This document shows, piece by piece, positions 1-8,998 of a stretch of DNA of 64,000 nucleotides. Under the pieces are notes generated by a model, which saw only the letters and a program-made list of their open reading frames with translations, was not told the origin of the DNA and did no database searches. Origin of the DNA: Bacteroidota bacterium. Its GTDB lineage: Bacteria; Bacteroidota; Bacteroidia; Flavobacteriales; Weeksellaceae. Position 1 is the stretch's first letter, and every line of letters starts with the position of its first letter. Position numbers and translations under genes: made by a program. The DNA lies in the NCBI GenBank assembly GCA_023457935.1, contig JAEXBA010000066.1, positions 25,203-89,202 of the forward strand, read 5' to 3'.

Positions 1-1763
1 ATGTAAGAAGTAGGATCGTACGACCACTGGTAATCTGCATACTGTTTCAGAATTGCAACACGGTCTGCCTGATAAGAGTTGGTGCAGCTTTCATTACTAC
101 CGGTACACTGTTGTGTAAATCCTTTCGTCAAATCCCAGCGGAAACCGTCAATTTTATATTCATTCATCCATTGTTCCAATACGCGGTTAACGTAGTACTG
201 CGTTTGTGGCTTTGAGTGATTGAAATCGTAAAACACACTGTAACTGTGTGTAGCCGACTGGTTGAAATAAGGATTGTTGGCTGCAACTTCTCCGTATCCG
301 CCAGTGGTGGAAGTGTTCCAAAGTCTCTGAAGCGGTGATCTTCCAGTGGCATGATTCAGCGCAATATCAAGAATTACAGCGATACCGTTTTGGTGGCACT
401 TGTCAATAAATTCCTTGAATTTATCCGCTGTTCCGTATGCTTTGTCCAGCGCATAGTGGAAACTGGTGTTGTAACCCCATGAATTGTTTCCGTCAAACTC
501 CATTACCGGCATCAGTTCTACAGCATTGATATTTAAGCTTTTCAGATAAGGAATCTTATCGATCAATGACTGCCAGTTCTGCTCAACCGTAAAGTCTCTT
601 ACCAGTAATTCGTACACAAAAAGATTCTGTTTGGCAGGTTTTGTGAAATTGGTAACCATCCAGTTATACGCTGGCATTCCTGTACGGATTACTGAAACAT
701 CATACTGCTGGCCAACAGGATACGCCGGAAGGTTAGGATAATCAGCTGCCTGAATCCAAGGATCGTCATCCGGTGAAAGAACCATGGTTGAATACGGATC
801 CGCTACTTTAATACCGTCATTCGTTCTGTACTGAAAAGTATAGATCTGCTGCGGCGTCAAACCTGTAAGCTCTATCCAGTAAAGATCTGGGTTTGCTGTA
901 TCACGCTTCATAACATAAGCGGAATTCATCGACCAGTTGTTAAAACTTCCGATTACATGTACAAATGATTTGAACGGTGCGTACAGAGCCAGCCCAACCT
1001 TTGTTGGATCTGCAGGATCGTAAGTTATTCCCTGTCTCATATAGGCAGGAATCGCTGCAGTCTGAACAGCAGGTGTTACAGAAAAACTGAACGAAGAAGA
1101 AATAGCAGCTCCGTCCGCAACGCTGGTTGCAGTAAGAACAGCAGAAGCATCACCGGTTACGGTATACGCATAATTAAAAGATGCTGTATTGTTCTGTGTT
1201 GTTACAACGGTACCGTTTACAGACAGCGACCAGTTTGCAGCTACATTGGTAGTATAGCTGATGTTGGAAGCAGTTCCGGAGTTCACGATTGTTGTGGTAT
1301 TGTTTACCGGTGTTCCCGTAAGAAACTGTATGGTTCCAATGTTAACGAAAATATCCTGAGATTTCTTGTCACCGGTTCCGTTCAGCGCCTTCACCAGGAA
1401 TCCCATTCTCGAAAGACCGGTCCTGTTAAAGAATGTAGTGGGAACAAAAGTCATCGTATAAGTATCAGAAGCCGCATTGTAAGTAAACTTATTGGCTGCG
1501 GTGGACGCAGTCCAGGTTCCGTTAGTCGGAGCATCCGCACTCGTATTGGTCGCATGATCGAAAGACCATGCCCAGATGTAAAGCGAATTGTTGGTAACGC
1601 CCCAAGCTGCTTCGTTTACAGAGCTGCCCTGAATGGTAATTGTAATGGACTGATCCTCGCTGAATGAAGCAGGAGAAACCGAATAAGCCACCGTCTGCTG
1701 CTGTGCAAAAACAGCAATCTGCAACAGGAAGCAGGCAAGAAAAGTTAAGAAATGTTTTATCAT
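1..1763 (-). CDS. Secreted alpha-amylase family protein (GH13), 3' end cut by window edge
   Basis: Starts at the ATG at 1763 (MIKHFLTFL...) and runs off the left edge; about 587 residues are visible. Residues 1-21 form a signal peptide ending near FAQQ. About 300 residues of beta-rich, CBM/FnIII-like sequence follow, including a glycogen-branching-type N-terminal module (VHVIGSFNNWS). The catalytic TIM barrel then begins (LLVRDFTVEQNW, INAVELMPVMEF). GH13 conserved region I is visible as DIALNHATG and region II as GFRWDLTKGF, where the Asp is the expected nucleophile. The acid/base Glu, the remaining barrel and any T9SS C-terminal domain lie outside the window. It probably degrades starch or glycogen at or outside the outer membrane. 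Fold and family are seen; substrate and secretion route are inferred. Confidence 0.88.
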   Translation of the reverse strand, partial: MIKHFLTFLACFLLQIAVFAQQQTVAYSVSPASFSEDQSITITIQGSSVNEAAWGVTNNSLYIWAWSFDHATNTSADAPTNGTWTASTAANKFTYNAASDTYTMTFVPTTFFNRTGLSRMGFLVKALNGTGDKKSQDIFVNIGTIQFLTGTPVNNTTTIVNSGTASNISYTTNVAANWSLSVNGTVVTTQNNTASFNYAYTVTGDASAVLTATSVADGAAISSSFSFSVTPAVQTAAIPAYMRQGITYDPADPTKVGLALYAPFKSFVHVIGSFNNWSMNSAYVMKRDTANPDLYWIELTGLTPQQIYTFQYRTNDGIKVADPYSTMVLSPDDDPWIQAADYPNLPAYPVGQQYDVSVIRTGMPAYNWMVTNFTKPAKQNLFVYELLVRDFTVEQNWQSLIDKIPYLKSLNINAVELMPVMEFDGNNSWGYNTSFHYALDKAYGTADKFKEFIDKCHQNGIAVILDIALNHATGRSPLQRLWNTSTTGGYGEVAANNPYFNQSATHSYSVFYDFNHSKPQTQYYVNRVLEQWMNEYKIDGFRWDLTKGFTQQCTGSNESCTNSYQADRVAILKQYADYQWSYDPTSY

Positions 1764-2087
1764 AGGTCTAAAATTTTGCAGTGGGTAAAGTTACAGTTTT
1801 ACAGTCAACTAATTGCAAAAATGAATCAATTAACCAAAAAAAATCCTGCGAAAATGATTAAACAGCTGCATAAAACACTTTAAATACTGCAGCAGAAAGA
1901 GCTTTGCAAAAATCAGCCGAAATCACTTAAATTTGACTGATTTACGTTTAAATCATTCATTAAAAAAATTAAAATAAAGAAAACTTAATTAAAAGCTAAG
2001 CGCATTAATGAAATTTTTTATTTTTTGATTTATCGTTTAAATAATATTAAACATAACTGAAATAATTTGTTAAATTTGCATAAATAA
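1764..2087. other. AT-rich intergenic region between divergent genes
   Basis: No coding potential or strong hairpin seen. It should hold divergent promoters for the amylase gene (-) and the nuclease-like gene (+). A TAnnTTTG -7 box (TAAATTTG) lies at 2071-2078, only 9 nt before the ATG at 2088, but no TTG sits at the right -33 distance. On the minus strand a weaker TAACTTTA precedes the amylase start. Confidence 0.5.
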
Positions 2088-3050
2088 ATGGAAGGCGTAC
2101 AAAATAAACATTTTGAAAACGAGGAATTGATAATGTTCTATAACGCAGAGAACTTTTTTTCACCGGACAATACCAACAGACAGCAATTGAGTATTTCCGG
2201 CCTGCGCAGCTGGAACAGGAAGAAGTACGAGAACAAAATCTTCAAAATAGCACACGTCTTTCAGCTGGTTAATGAAAGTAATGAACTTCCGATGCTGATT
2301 GGCCTCTCAGAAGTTCAGGGAGAAAAAGTACTTCAGGATCTTGTGGAAATGGATCCTTTTAATTCCAACTTCGGAATTGTGCATTACGAATCCATGGATG
2401 AAAGAGGTGTAGATGTTGCGCTGCTGTATGATAAAAGGAAAATCGAAATCATCGAATCGGAACCCATCAGTTTTTTTTTCGAAATTAAAGATGATTATCC
2501 CGACAATTATGATACGACAAGAGATATCCTGTACTGCAAAGCGAAATATCAGAACGCTGAGCTTAACATCTTCGTGTTTCATCTTCCGTCGAAACGTGAA
2601 AACGATATCAACAGGCCCAAACGTCAGCATATGCTGAAGACCATAAAAGAACGAATTGAAACTATGACGGGAAATAACGAAGCAGTAATTCTCTGCGGCG
2701 ATTTCAACGAGAATCCGGACGAAGAAAACCTTCTGGATCTTGTAAACGACCGGAACGGAGGCCGCCTGCTTCAGAATCCTTTCGAAGAACTCTTCCGGCA
2801 GAAGAGGTATTCAACCTTTCATTACCGTTTTGGTTTGCTTTTTGACCAGATTATGCTGTCCAAAGATTTTATGGATGGGAGATTCCCGCTTCAGTTTGCT
2901 TCAGCTGAAGTTTTCAACCATGAAAAAATAAGTAACTGGGACAGAAAATTTAAGGGAAGACCATTTCGCACCTATGCGGGAACAAGGTATCTTGGCGGAT
3001 ACAGCGACCACTTCCCTGTTTTTGTTAAATTGAAAAATATTAAAAATTAA
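2088..3050 (+). CDS. Endonuclease/exonuclease/phosphatase (EEP) family protein
   Basis: 320 residues with the EEP fold signatures: an early FYNAENFF motif, a metal-binding glutamate region (GLSEVQ, about residue 68), LCGDFNENPD (about 203-212) and the C-terminal SDHFPVFV. No signal peptide is obvious, so it may act in the cytoplasm. The family hydrolyses phosphodiesters or phosphomonoesters in nucleic acids, lipids or inositol phosphates; the substrate here cannot be read from sequence. The Lrp-type regulator gene begins 16 bp downstream on the same strand, so the two may be co-transcribed. The ATG start sits just after a TAAATTTG box, which implies a very short leader. Confidence 0.85.
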   Translation: MEGVQNKHFENEELIMFYNAENFFSPDNTNRQQLSISGLRSWNRKKYENKIFKIAHVFQLVNESNELPMLIGLSEVQGEKVLQDLVEMDPFNSNFGIVHYESMDERGVDVALLYDKRKIEIIESEPISFFFEIKDDYPDNYDTTRDILYCKAKYQNAELNIFVFHLPSKRENDINRPKRQHMLKTIKERIETMTGNNEAVILCGDFNENPDEENLLDLVNDRNGGRLLQNPFEELFRQKRYSTFHYRFGLLFDQIMLSKDFMDGRFPLQFASAEVFNHEKISNWDRKFKGRPFRTYAGTRYLGGYSDHFPVFVKLKNIKN

Positions 3051-3066
3051 GTAAGAAAACTACAAT

Positions 3067-3537
3067 ATGAAAAGTGCAAGCGATATTGGTTACCACCTGG
3101 ATGCGGTGGATAAAGAAATTGTGTACATGCTGATGGACAATGCAAAAACATCATTGGCACATATTTCGAAAAACGTAGGAATCTCCACTACGGCAGTACA
3201 TCAGCGGATAAAAAAACTGGAACAGGCCGGAGTAATCGAAAACTCGGTTTCCTTTCTGAATCCGCGTAAAATTGGATACAAAGTTGTTTCGTATATCGGT
3301 ATTTTTCTGGATCAGCCCAGTCATTATCCGGAAGCAATCAAAGCTTTGATTGAAGTAAATGAAGTCGTAGAGGCTCATTATACTACAGGAAATTACACTA
3401 TTTTTGTAAAAGTACTGTGTAAGGACAACGACCATCTGATGCAGATTCTCAACAAAATTCAGAAACTGAAGGGTGTGACAAGAACAGAAACTTTCATATC
3501 TTTGGAGCAGAGTATTAACCGACAGCTTAAAGTCTGA
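3067..3537 (+). CDS. Lrp/AsnC family transcriptional regulator
   Basis: 156 residues, the normal size for the family. The N-terminal helix-turn-helix is recognisable (DAVDKEIVYMLMDNAKTSL, then GISTTAVHQRIKKLEQAGVI, about residues 13-60). The C-terminal RAM/ligand-binding domain follows (GNYTIFVKVLCKDNDHLMQIL, about 105-130). Members bind DNA as dimers or octamers and often sense amino acids; the effector is unknown. It sits between an EEP-family gene and deoC, all on the plus strand, with a terminator-like hairpin separating it from deoC. Confidence 0.9.
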   Translation: MKSASDIGYHLDAVDKEIVYMLMDNAKTSLAHISKNVGISTTAVHQRIKKLEQAGVIENSVSFLNPRKIGYKVVSYIGIFLDQPSHYPEAIKALIEVNEVVEAHYTTGNYTIFVKVLCKDNDHLMQILNKIQKLKGVTRTETFISLEQSINRQLKV

Positions 3538-3568
3538 ATTATCTGATTTTCAAATCATTAAATAAATA

Positions 3569-3597
3569 ATCATCGGCTTTTGGCTGGTGATTTTTCT
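3569..3597 (+). terminator. Probable terminator after the lrp-like gene
   Basis: Stem ATCATC...GGTGAT (one G-T pair) around a GC-rich loop, followed by TTTTTCTTTTT. It lies between the regulator stop and the deoC start and may be a partial terminator or attenuator. Confidence 0.5.
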
Positions 3598-3612
3598 TTT
3601 TAAACTTACATT

Positions 3613-4353
3613 ATGGAAATAAACCGCTATTTAGATTCAACTTATCTTAAAACGCCGGCTCAATCCGGATTATCAGAAGAAGAAACCCTGAAAACTGTTA
3701 TCAACCTTACCGATGAAGCTATTGCGCACAGTATTTTTGCCGTAATGATCCGTCCGGATTATGTAAAAACGGTAAAAGATTATCTTTCTGAAAAAAATGC
3801 TGATGTAAAAGTGGGAACCGTTATCGGTTTTCATGAAGGAACCTACTCTACCGAAGAAAAACTGGCCGAAGCAAAGAAAGCCATTGAAGACGGCGCTGAT
3901 GAACTGGATTTCGTTCTGAATTACACCTTATATCTTGAAGGAAATATCGATCTGGTTCAAAAAGAAGTAACGGAATGCACCAAACTGTGTCTTGAAAACG
4001 GAAAAATCGCCAAATGGATTATCGAAATCGCTGCGTTAACAGATGCTGAAATTGCTGATATTACCAAGAAAATCAATGAGTGGGTTTCAGGCAGTTTTGC
4101 CGGAAAAGAGGAAATGGTTTTTGTGAAATCTTCAACCGGATTCTACCAGACCCAAGGCGGAAAACCAAACGGCGCCACGTTCGAAGGCATTAAAATTATG
4201 CTGGACAATGCCGGAAAACTTCCGGTAAAAGCGGCAGGCGGCGTAAGAACTCCAGACGATGCTGAAAAAATGATTGGTTTGGGCGTCAAAAGAATCGGAA
4301 CCTCTTCGGCTGTCGGGCTCATCCGCAATGAAGAAACTTCCAGAGGATATTAA
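3613..4353 (+). CDS. deoC: Deoxyribose-phosphate aldolase DeoC
   Basis: 246 residues, family-typical. It cleaves 2-deoxy-D-ribose 5-phosphate to acetaldehyde and glyceraldehyde 3-phosphate in cytoplasmic deoxynucleoside catabolism. The N-terminus (INRYLDSTYLK) matches the usual DHTLL-type opening. DELDFVLNYTLYLEG carries the catalytic Asp region, EMVFVKSSTGF carries the Schiff-base lysine, and VKAAGGVRTPDDAEKMIGLGVKRIGTS forms the phosphate-binding end, with the second catalytic lysine at VKAAGG. It ends into a bidirectional terminator shared with dusB. No other deo genes are adjacent. Confidence 0.95.
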   Translation: MEINRYLDSTYLKTPAQSGLSEEETLKTVINLTDEAIAHSIFAVMIRPDYVKTVKDYLSEKNADVKVGTVIGFHEGTYSTEEKLAEAKKAIEDGADELDFVLNYTLYLEGNIDLVQKEVTECTKLCLENGKIAKWIIEIAALTDAEIADITKKINEWVSGSFAGKEEMVFVKSSTGFYQTQGGKPNGATFEGIKIMLDNAGKLPVKAAGGVRTPDDAEKMIGLGVKRIGTSSAVGLIRNEETSRGY

Positions 4354-4373
4354 ATCTTTTTTGAATAAAAAAT

Positions 4374-4401
4374 AAAAAACCACAGTTTTCGCTGTGGTTT
4401 T
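4374..4401. terminator. Bidirectional terminator between deoC and dusB
   Basis: AAAACCACAG-TTTTCG-CTGTGGTTTT: a perfect 10-bp inverted repeat with A/T tracts on both sides, placed between two convergent genes. The dusB stop lies inside the right arm. Confidence 0.9.
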
Positions 4402-5398
4402 ATCGTTCAGTAAACTGATGTTCCTTATAAAAATCGGATGCCTGACCAATAAGTTCATCCATTTCTGCAAGCGTGAAGATTTCCAGAAATTTCTTTCTCC
4501 ACTCTTTAAAATGTGGAACTCCGCGGAAATAATTGCTGTAATGCTGCCGCATTTCAATAAGACCTAAGCGTTCACCTTTCCATTCTGCGCTCCATTCCGC
4601 ATGTTGCCGAACAGAAAGAAGGCGGTCTTCAACAGTCGGTTCAGGAAGAATTTCACCGGTTGCAAAAAAATGTTTTATCTCATTGAAAATCCACGGATAA
4701 CCGATAGCGCCGCGACCGATCATAATACCGTCGCAGTCGTATTTCTGTCTGTACTCCAGTGCTTTTTCGGGTGAGTCGATATCTCCGTTTCCAAAAACTG
4801 GAATTTCAATATTCGGATTGTTTTTGATTCTTGAAATATGTTCCCAGTCGGCCTCACCTTTATACATCTGCGAACGGGTTCGGGCGTGAATCGTGAGCGC
4901 TTTTATGCCGGTTTCCTGCAGTCTTTCGGCAACCTCATCAATATTAATGTTTGAAGTATCCCAACCCAGACGCGTTTTCACCGTAACGGGAAGATGCGTG
5001 GAAGTTACCACTGCTTTTGTCAGTCGAACCATCAGATCAATGTCTTTCAGAACACCGGCTCCGGCGCCCTTACATACTACTTTCTTTACCGGACAGCCAA
5101 AATTGATGTCCACCAAATCGGGTTCTACCGTTTCCACAATTTTCGCCGACATCGCCATGGCTTCCTCGTCACCGCCAAAAATCTGAATTCCAACTGGCCT
5201 TTCATAATCGAAAATATCGAGCTTTTTCCGTGATTTCATCGCATCACGAATCAGACCTTCCGAAGAAATAAATTCCGAATACATCAGATCTGCACCGTGC
5301 ATTTTACACAGACGGCGAAACGGAGGATCGCTCACGTCTTCCATTGGCGCAAGCAGCAGCGGAAATTCCGGCAGTTCTATATTCCCGATTTTTACCAT
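4400..5398 (-). CDS. dusB: tRNA-dihydrouridine synthase B
   Basis: 332 residues, normal Dus length. This FMN enzyme reduces specific uridines in the tRNA D-loop to dihydrouridine. Seen: the N-terminal barrel start (LLLAPMEDVSDPPFRRLC), DINFGCPVKKVVCKGAGAG with the catalytic cysteine, VTVKTRLGWD, LTIHARTRSQMYKGEADW, and IPVFGNGDIDSPEKA followed by DGIMIGRGAIGYPWIF, which bind FMN phosphate. The C-terminal helical tRNA-binding region is short but present. A -7 box lies five bases upstream of the ATG, so the mRNA may be nearly leaderless. Confidence 0.94.
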   Translation of the reverse strand: MVKIGNIELPEFPLLLAPMEDVSDPPFRRLCKMHGADLMYSEFISSEGLIRDAMKSRKKLDIFDYERPVGIQIFGGDEEAMAMSAKIVETVEPDLVDINFGCPVKKVVCKGAGAGVLKDIDLMVRLTKAVVTSTHLPVTVKTRLGWDTSNINIDEVAERLQETGIKALTIHARTRSQMYKGEADWEHISRIKNNPNIEIPVFGNGDIDSPEKALEYRQKYDCDGIMIGRGAIGYPWIFNEIKHFFATGEILPEPTVEDRLLSVRQHAEWSAEWKGERLGLIEMRQHYSNYFRGVPHFKEWRKKFLEIFTLAEMDELIGQASDFYKEHQFTER

Positions 5399-5402
5399 GG
5401 CG

Positions 5403-5410
5403 CAAAGATA
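5403..5410 (-). promoter_or_regulatory. -7 box upstream of dusB
   Basis: The minus strand reads TATCTTTG, a full TAnnTTTG match, ending 5 nt before the dusB ATG. No TTG at the ideal -33 spacing was found. If used, transcription would start at or next to the start codon. Confidence 0.5.
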
Positions 5411-5434
5411 AGGAAAGTTGTTTAGGTGTGGAGG

Positions 5435-5618
5435 GTTGTGAAGTCGTAGTTTGTTAAGTCGTTAAGTCGCTGGTTGTTGGTTATTGGTTTTTTGGTTTGA
5501 ACCCGCTTTATTAATAAAACCATTATAACAACTTTACTTCTCCACAACGACTTCACGACTCACGACTTCACGACTCAAAACTTTACGACCAACGACTTCA
5601 CAGCTCACGACTTCACTA
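5435..5618. repeat. Heptamer/octamer tandem repeats in inverted arrangement
   Basis: The right part (5543-5618) carries four exact copies of ACGACTTCAC (from 5547, 5562, 5592 and 5607) with alternating 7- and 8-nt spacing. On the minus strand the array starts at the TAG stop of the large barrel gene and reads GTGAAGTC, GTGAGCT, GTGAAGTC, GTTGGTC and so on. The left part (5436-5472) has GTGAAGTCGT and GTTAAGTCGTTAAGTCG, the inverted partner. About 70 bp of non-coding AT-rich DNA lies between. Confidence 0.8.
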
Positions 5619-8600
5619 AAAAGACGCTTTCAGCTGCATTGATCCGATGTGAATCGTTCTCTCGCCGGAGTTTCTGCCCTCGTAATTTACATTCAGCATG
5701 ATGAAAGAGTTGAGTGCCTGCTGAAGGAAAACGCTCCAAACCTGATTTTTTCCCGCTTTGAGGCCGTCCAGCATCTGATTTCCGACGATGGAAAAGGAAT
5801 TTCCGGTGAAATTGTTGTTGATGAAAGAAAAGCTGCCGCGCACTGATGTTTTCTTACGCTCCCACTGTAAACTTCCGGTAATATCAAAAGTTTTGAGAAA
5901 CTCCTCACCGTCTGCACGGTCTTTTTGGCGGAAAGCCGAGGAAAGTTCGGCCTGAATGGCATCTGTGAATTTATAGGTTGCCTTTGGTTTGGTTTCAAAA
6001 TTATTCAGAATAAAATCACGGGAACTGAACATCTGCGAAGCATTTTCAATATGATGAACCGAGTTTTCCCAATCGACACGGAAATCTTTGCTGAACCAGT
6101 AACCGACATTCAGGAAATTGGAAGTCTGCGCCCGTTCTTCGCGACTGAAATTCGCATTGATGATGTTTTGGTTGTTGATAAAACGGTAATTCCCGTTCCA
6201 GCCGGACTTATCGGTCGGATTGAACTGTGCCGTTGCCAGAAAATTCTGGTTTTTCAGAATCTGGTCTTCATCATTTTCAAACGGATTCAGTACAAGAACG
6301 CGGTCTCTTTTATAGAATGAATTCTGGGAATTCAGGGAAACGTTGAAATTCCAGCGCTTCAGAAAAGCATTTTCAGAATTGAAAACCACGGCCGGATTCA
6401 CAAATAGTGCGAGCTGAAGCTTATTTTTATTGGACGGAACATAGTTCACAGTATTCGTGTAAACCCGGATGTACTGCGCCAAATCTGCATATTCCGCCAT
6501 TTCAAATTCATCCAGTTGCTGAACGCCGTCACCGTTATAATCGGTCCATTTGTAAACGCCCTGTCCGTCCGTCACTTTTATATACTGAAATTCGCGCTGC
6601 GCTTCCTGTCCGTTTCCAAGTTCATAAAACGCCTGCAAACGCATTCCGTTATTAAAGAGTTGCTGGTTGTAAAGAATATTTCCAACTACAAAATCGCGGT
6701 TCTGACCGGCTTCTACAAACTGATTCTGATAGTAGAATTTCCGGTAATGAATCAAGGCATTTAACGTCGTTTTTTCGGTTTTAATCAACTGACTTTCTGC
6801 CATTAAGCCCAAAATATTGTTCATTTTCTGCAGAGAATTGTCGCGGATTGAATCATTGGTTCTGAAATATGCTCTTGTCAGCAACTTCGTTCTGGCGGAA
6901 TCACCGATTTTCTTCTGTACGAAAACTTCCTTCCAGCTGAAACTCGTCACGTCAAAAAGATCAGTCTGATTGAACTTCTTCACATTGTGTTCCATACTTC
7001 CGCCAACAGCCCAGCTTCCTTTCTGTCCCTGAAATTCCGAAACCAAACCGCCGCGGACAAATTTTGTGTCCTGCGTTTCCGATTTTGTATCAAGGTAGGA
7101 GAAGTTTCCTTTGGTATTGAATTTTCCGGCAATCCAGCCAAAATCAAGATCATTCTTCAGGCCTTTGTAATAATCTTTTTCATCCAGAAAATTGATGCGG
7201 TAATTGGCAAACGAAAGGTTTTTCCATTGGTTCAGAAAACTGAAGATAAACCGGTTCTGTGTTCTGCCGTTGAATTCCTGAGCCAGATTAAAATCGCGCG
7301 CAAACTCAACATTATTGATTCTGTCCAGGATATGAAACCTCGAATTAATATGCTGATATTCAAAACTCGGCGTTCCTTTCCAGTTGTTTTTTGTGAAGGT
7401 TTTGTTTCCGAAAATCCTTGCCGCATAACCTTTATTCTCATTTGAATCTTTTGAAGAGAAAAGATTTACATCATAATTACTGAACGAAAAATCTCCGCCA
7501 ATGCGGCCTTCATTCAGCAGATATTCAGCGTTATAGGAAAAAACCTGAGATTTCTGCGGCGCCGGAAGTTTTCTTACCGCGCGGTAATCACCTAAATTCG
7601 AACCAACGTATTCGAAAACACGGCCATTATTGGTGGTCTGTTTCAAACGGTAATCACCCAGATTTGCACCGAAATACGTAAAGGCAACCTGATAAAGCGT
7701 CTGATTCTGATCTGTAGAAAACTCGTAAAATTCACCGTTGGGATCGAGAACAATTCGGTACAGAATTTTGTTCACATCGTACTCTGAAACCGTTCCTGAA
7801 GGCGCAAACATGAGATCGGGATTATTTCCTGCGTTCACGAGAACCTGTTGGTCTGCTTCAGAAAGATTCAAAGCAAGCGGCGCATTTTTGTTGTCGTTTT
7901 CCATAAACCAAGAAAATCCTGTGCGGAAACGCTCTCTTTCATGGCGAATGGCTCCCGTAAAAAGATAGCGGGAATAATTCCGGTTGGTATAATTATAGGA
8001 AACGGTGATGAAGTTCTGCTGAAAAATCGGCCTGAAACTCGTAAAAGTTAGTTCTCCGGTGTTGTAATTGATGACATAATCTAGGTTTTCACCGCGTTTC
8101 ATCAGAATACCGTCAATAAAAACCTGTTCAGATCCTGAAATTACCGTAATAAAATTCTCACCGTTTCTTCCGGTTAACCGGTACGGGCCCTGATTTCCCT
8201 CAATTCCCTGAAAACGGATCCGGTGAAATTCACTTCGCGCGACACCGCCGGAAATATTAAGGAAAGTTTTATTTTCCTTTCCAAAATTCGTCTGAAACTG
8301 TAAACCCATACTTCGCCGCTGATACCTTCCGAAAAAAGTATTTTCATCCACAAGATCAAGATGACCTGCGCGAAGAATTGATTTTTCCTTAATATTCAGC
8401 TGCATGTAGATTTTGTCGAATTCTTCCAGCGTCTGTGTGTAACCGTCGGCCTGAATGGGCAGATTATGATCGGAAATCGAAGCCAGAACCGTGACATCTT
8501 TCGACAGTTTACCCGAAATCTGCAAATCCATTGAACTCTGCACCGAGGAACCCTGATTGTTTCCAAAAGTAACGCCGCGGATGATGGAACCTTTAGAATT

Positions 8601-8849
8601 AAGATCACCGAGAAGCCGCTGACGGTCATTTTTTACGAGTACGCCTTCATCTACAATCACTTTATTTCCGAGCCTCACAAAATCCAGCGTATCGCGGGTA
8701 AAAAGATCCTGTTCAATCTTTGCAGCAATAGCCGAATCTTTTTTGGTGGAATCCTTTGGAATATTTGGGTTTTTCCATGTAAAAACCTGGGCATCTGCCA
8801 TGCAAAAGCCGCAAAAAACCAGAATGTGGATAAGTATTTTTCTGAACAA
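5616..8849 (-). CDS. Large putative outer-membrane beta-barrel protein
   Basis: The reading frame is open to 8948, but that part overlaps the divergent promoter and encodes an unlikely N-terminus. I place the start at a TTG at 8849, preceded by AGAAGGG, giving about 1077 residues with a clean signal peptide (FRKILIHILVFCGFCMADAQ). The mature part opens with a conserved-looking region (LGNKVIVDEGVLVKNDRQRL; SIIRGVTFGNNQGSS). A module with FIDGILMKRG...YVINYNTGELTF resembles the short beta-modules seen in large Bacteroidota surface proteins. A long stretch of alternating aromatic/polar strands typical of outer-membrane barrels follows, ending in QLKASF with a terminal Phe as in barrel proteins. 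No TonB-receptor plug is recognised. Function unknown. Confidence 0.75.
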   Translation of the reverse strand: MFRKILIHILVFCGFCMADAQVFTWKNPNIPKDSTKKDSAIAAKIEQDLFTRDTLDFVRLGNKVIVDEGVLVKNDRQRLLGDLNSKGSIIRGVTFGNNQGSSVQSSMDLQISGKLSKDVTVLASISDHNLPIQADGYTQTLEEFDKIYMQLNIKEKSILRAGHLDLVDENTFFGRYQRRSMGLQFQTNFGKENKTFLNISGGVARSEFHRIRFQGIEGNQGPYRLTGRNGENFITVISGSEQVFIDGILMKRGENLDYVINYNTGELTFTSFRPIFQQNFITVSYNYTNRNYSRYLFTGAIRHERERFRTGFSWFMENDNKNAPLALNLSEADQQVLVNAGNNPDLMFAPSGTVSEYDVNKILYRIVLDPNGEFYEFSTDQNQTLYQVAFTYFGANLGDYRLKQTTNNGRVFEYVGSNLGDYRAVRKLPAPQKSQVFSYNAEYLLNEGRIGGDFSFSNYDVNLFSSKDSNENKGYAARIFGNKTFTKNNWKGTPSFEYQHINSRFHILDRINNVEFARDFNLAQEFNGRTQNRFIFSFLNQWKNLSFANYRINFLDEKDYYKGLKNDLDFGWIAGKFNTKGNFSYLDTKSETQDTKFVRGGLVSEFQGQKGSWAVGGSMEHNVKKFNQTDLFDVTSFSWKEVFVQKKIGDSARTKLLTRAYFRTNDSIRDNSLQKMNNILGLMAESQLIKTEKTTLNALIHYRKFYYQNQFVEAGQNRDFVVGNILYNQQLFNNGMRLQAFYELGNGQEAQREFQYIKVTDGQGVYKWTDYNGDGVQQLDEFEMAEYADLAQYIRVYTNTVNYVPSNKNKLQLALFVNPAVVFNSENAFLKRWNFNVSLNSQNSFYKRDRVLVLNPFENDEDQILKNQNFLATAQFNPTDKSGWNGNYRFINNQNIINANFSREERAQTSNFLNVGYWFSKDFRVDWENSVHHIENASQMFSSRDFILNNFETKPKATYKFTDAIQAELSSAFRQKDRADGEEFLKTFDITGSLQWERKKTSVRGSFSFINNNFTGNSFSIVGNQMLDGLKAGKNQVWSVFLQQALNSFIMLNVNYEGRNSGERTIHIGSMQLKASF

Positions 8850-8936
8850 AACCCTTCTAAAACCTTTGCTGTAAAAGTAACGAAAAAATATGGTGGAAAT
8901 TATGGAAAGAATTAACGGTAACTTAAAACAGCCAGG

Positions 8937-8968
8937 TTGGACCGCCAAAATTACTATTAGTATTTTTG
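8937..8968 (+). promoter_or_regulatory. Promoter of the frameshifted secreted-protein gene
   Basis: TTG at 8937-8939, a 21-nt spacer and TATTTTTG at 8961-8968 match the Bacteroidota -33/-7 consensus. The ATG is 30 nt downstream at 8999. Confidence 0.75.
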
Positions 8969-8998
8969 CGAAAAGAAAATTAATTAAAAATTTACATT

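Noticed and set aside
6987..7445. 152-codon plus-strand frame inside the barrel-protein gene
   Set aside because: Antisense shadow of a long, well-supported coding region.
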